A stretch of DNA of 64,000 nucleotides from Elephas maximus indicus (lineage: Eukaryota > Chordata > Mammalia > Proboscidea > Elephantidae): the NCBI RefSeq assembly GCF_024166365.1, contig NC_064826.1, positions 24,700,001 to 24,764,000 on the forward strand, in the 5' to 3' direction. Positions 62,287 through 64,000 of the stretch are shown here, piece by piece. Numbering within the stretch: the first letter of the stretch is position 1; each line of letters starts with the position of its first letter. Under the pieces are notes generated by a model that was not told the DNA's origin, did not search any database, and worked only from the letters and a program-made list of their open reading frames with translations. A program made the position numbers and the translations under genes.

Positions 62287-63394
62287 GTCCTCAGAGAGCG
62301 CCCAGCCTGGTGGGACTGACAGACACAGTGGCAGATAATATCATAGAGTGAGATCCATACTACAAGAAAGGTATAGATTTGTTGAGGAAGCATCAGAGCA
62401 GCCAGCACCTTGCAGCAGAGGAAAGGAGACCCCATTTAAGGAAGAAAAAGAAGAAGCAGTAAAATTAAGAAGTTATGAAGGGCGAATTTGCTTCACTTAA
62501 CAATTTTTGTTCAGGATAGACCGTATCTTGATTTTTGAAATGATAGAAGTGTTAACCTAAAGAAAGTACTCCTTAGTCAATTACATTCAGTGCTTATCAT
62601 AACTCACACAATTACTATAGTAAGTACATCAATGGCTACATTTCTGAATTGTGTGTTTTTATTATTTCTCTACTACGTATAATGCTCCTTTCCTAACAGA
62701 GAAAAAAAAAAGATATACTTCTTAATATTGATTAGAAGTCTTCAAAATGAGATGGGGGCTCAGCTGAAATGTCTGAAGAAAATTTCTTCATTCTTACAGT
62801 TATAAAGCAGATGGCATTTTCACATAGCAGCTCAAGAAAATGCTAATTTATCACTGAAATGAACAAAGGACAATGTGTAAAATAACAGACCAGTTTCCTA
62901 AGAGTTCATAGTCTGATGTCTGCCCACAGTTTTGTTTTTTTTTTTTTCAGAATCAATAGCTGGTTCTGCTCTCCTTGACTTTTCCTTCATGTGTGCCTGC
63001 AAAACACAAGAACAAGGACTTAAAAAGTAAAAAGTACAACCACTTGCCTTGACTTTTTTTTTTTCTTCTGTATTTGATGTCAAGACAGATTTGGCTGAAT
63101 GTGTGTTTTTTGGCATTCTTTAGCCATAACCTCTTTCTTTCTCTTGGTTTCTCACCTCTCCTCTTCACTCTATTGCTCTCATTCCTCCTCCGTCATTAAA
63201 TTTTAAATAGATAGTTGAATTTTAATAGTAAAATTAATGGAATTGTTTATTGACACTAAATACTGAAAATTGACCAGGCAGACCTGTAACTCAATCCTAT
63301 ACTACAAGCATCTGAAACGATTTCCTGATTCTTCAGAAGTCTTATGCAGATGGTTTTCAATCCTTAAACACTGACCTATACTCATTTTGTTGTT
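62287..63394. other. Unassigned AT-rich sequence
   Basis: T runs at 62935 and 63053 and nothing I can name. Confidence 0.4.
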
Positions 63395-63396
63395 GT

Positions 63397-63568
63397 TGTT
63401 ATGTGCTATCAAGTCACTTCCAGCTTGTAGTGACCCTGTGTACAACGGAACAAAACACTGCCTGGTCCAGTACCATCCTCACAAACGTTACTATGCTTGA
63501 GTGAATTGTTGCAGCCACTGTGTCAATCCATCTCATTGAGGGTCTTCCTCTTTTTCACTGACCCTCTA
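63397..63568 (-). mobile_element. RTE LINE 3' fragment, minus strand
   Basis: Starts with the reversed tail 'gttgttgttatgtgctatca' and includes 'tgtgtcaatccatctcattg'. It ends abruptly at 'actgaccctctac' and is followed at once by L1 UTR sequence. Confidence 0.85.
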
Positions 63569-64000
63569 CATCAGCATCTCTCTCCAACTCATTGTCCAGT
63601 CCCTTCCATGTCTGATGAGTTGTCTTGGGGAATGGTTCCTGTCCTGGGCCATCAGAAGGTCTGGGGACCATGGCCACCGGGATTCCTCTAGTCTCAGTCA
63701 GACCATTAAGTCTGGTCTTTTTATGAGAATTTGGGGTCTGCATCCCATTGCTCTCCTGCTTCCTCAGGGGTTCTCTGTCGTGTTCCCTGTCAGGGCACGA
63801 TCTAGTTCTCCTGGTCTCAGGCTGATGTAGTCTCTGGCTTATGTGGCTCAACTGTCTCTTGGGCTAGTAATTACCTTGTGTCCTTGGTGTTCTTCATTCT
63901 TCTTTGATCCAGGTGGGTTGAGACCAACTGATGTACCTTAGATGGCTGCTTGCTAGCGTTTAAGAAGACCCCAGACGCTACTCTCCAAAGTGGAATGCAG
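63569..64000 (-). mobile_element. L1 3' UTR, minus strand, running off the window
   Basis: 'gcatctctctccaactcatt' and 'cctctagtctcagtcagacc' match the reversed L1 3' UTR at 39795-40221. The terminal 3' part (poly-A side) is missing, so the join to RTE at 63568 is not a plain insertion. The element continues past 64000. Confidence 0.78.

Overview
This window looks like a gene-poor stretch of a placental mammal nuclear genome, most likely an afrotherian and probably elephant-like. It is AT-rich, has no long intact reading frame, and is filled with interspersed repeats of many ages. Two things point to Afrotheria: about 20 copies of a tRNA-derived SINE resembling the afrotherian AfroSINE group, and several copies of an RTE (BovB-like) LINE whose 3' end matches that SINE's 3' end. 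The species call is inference; no search could be run.

Layout. 1-2.4 kb: no assignable element. 2.4-7.3 kb: three SINEs (one split by an RTE fragment) and an essentially full-length RTE LINE at 4201-7277. 7.3-18.3 kb: scattered SINEs, an old mammalian repeat, a MaLR-type LTR, a possible second LTR and an L1 3' UTR piece. 18.3-22.4 kb: an older RTE copy split by a MaLR-type element, then an old L1. 22.4-27.6 kb: mostly unassigned, with a MIR and SINE fragments. 27.6-29.1 kb: a DNA transposon with terminal inverted repeats, itself hit by an L1. 30-36.6 kb: SINEs, an inverted RTE copy and a solo LTR. 38.7-40.3 kb: a retrocopy pseudogene of NKAP, interrupted by an L1 tail. 40.9-41.7 kb: another L1 3' UTR. 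42.8-48.0 kb: a complete but shortened L1 insertion with a repeat-rich 5' UTR. 49.5-58.5 kb: old repeats, an L2, three SINEs and an L1 3' UTR. 58.5-61.7 kb: a second near-full-length RTE copy. 61.7-64 kb: L2, SINE, RTE and L1 fragments.

I see no functional protein-coding gene. The only cellular gene sequence is the broken NKAP retrocopy. Logically the elements fall into donor and rider pairs: L1 probably made the NKAP retrocopy, and RTE probably mobilised the SINEs. Nested insertions give a relative order of events.

The most unusual object is the L1-derived element at 42835-48000. It has both ends and a target-site duplication. Its 5' UTR holds about seven tandem units of roughly 160-210 bp, and an ORF1-like segment is joined directly to the middle of ORF2, so the endonuclease and the first half of the reverse transcriptase are absent. 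Repeat boundaries are by eye and may be off by tens of bases.
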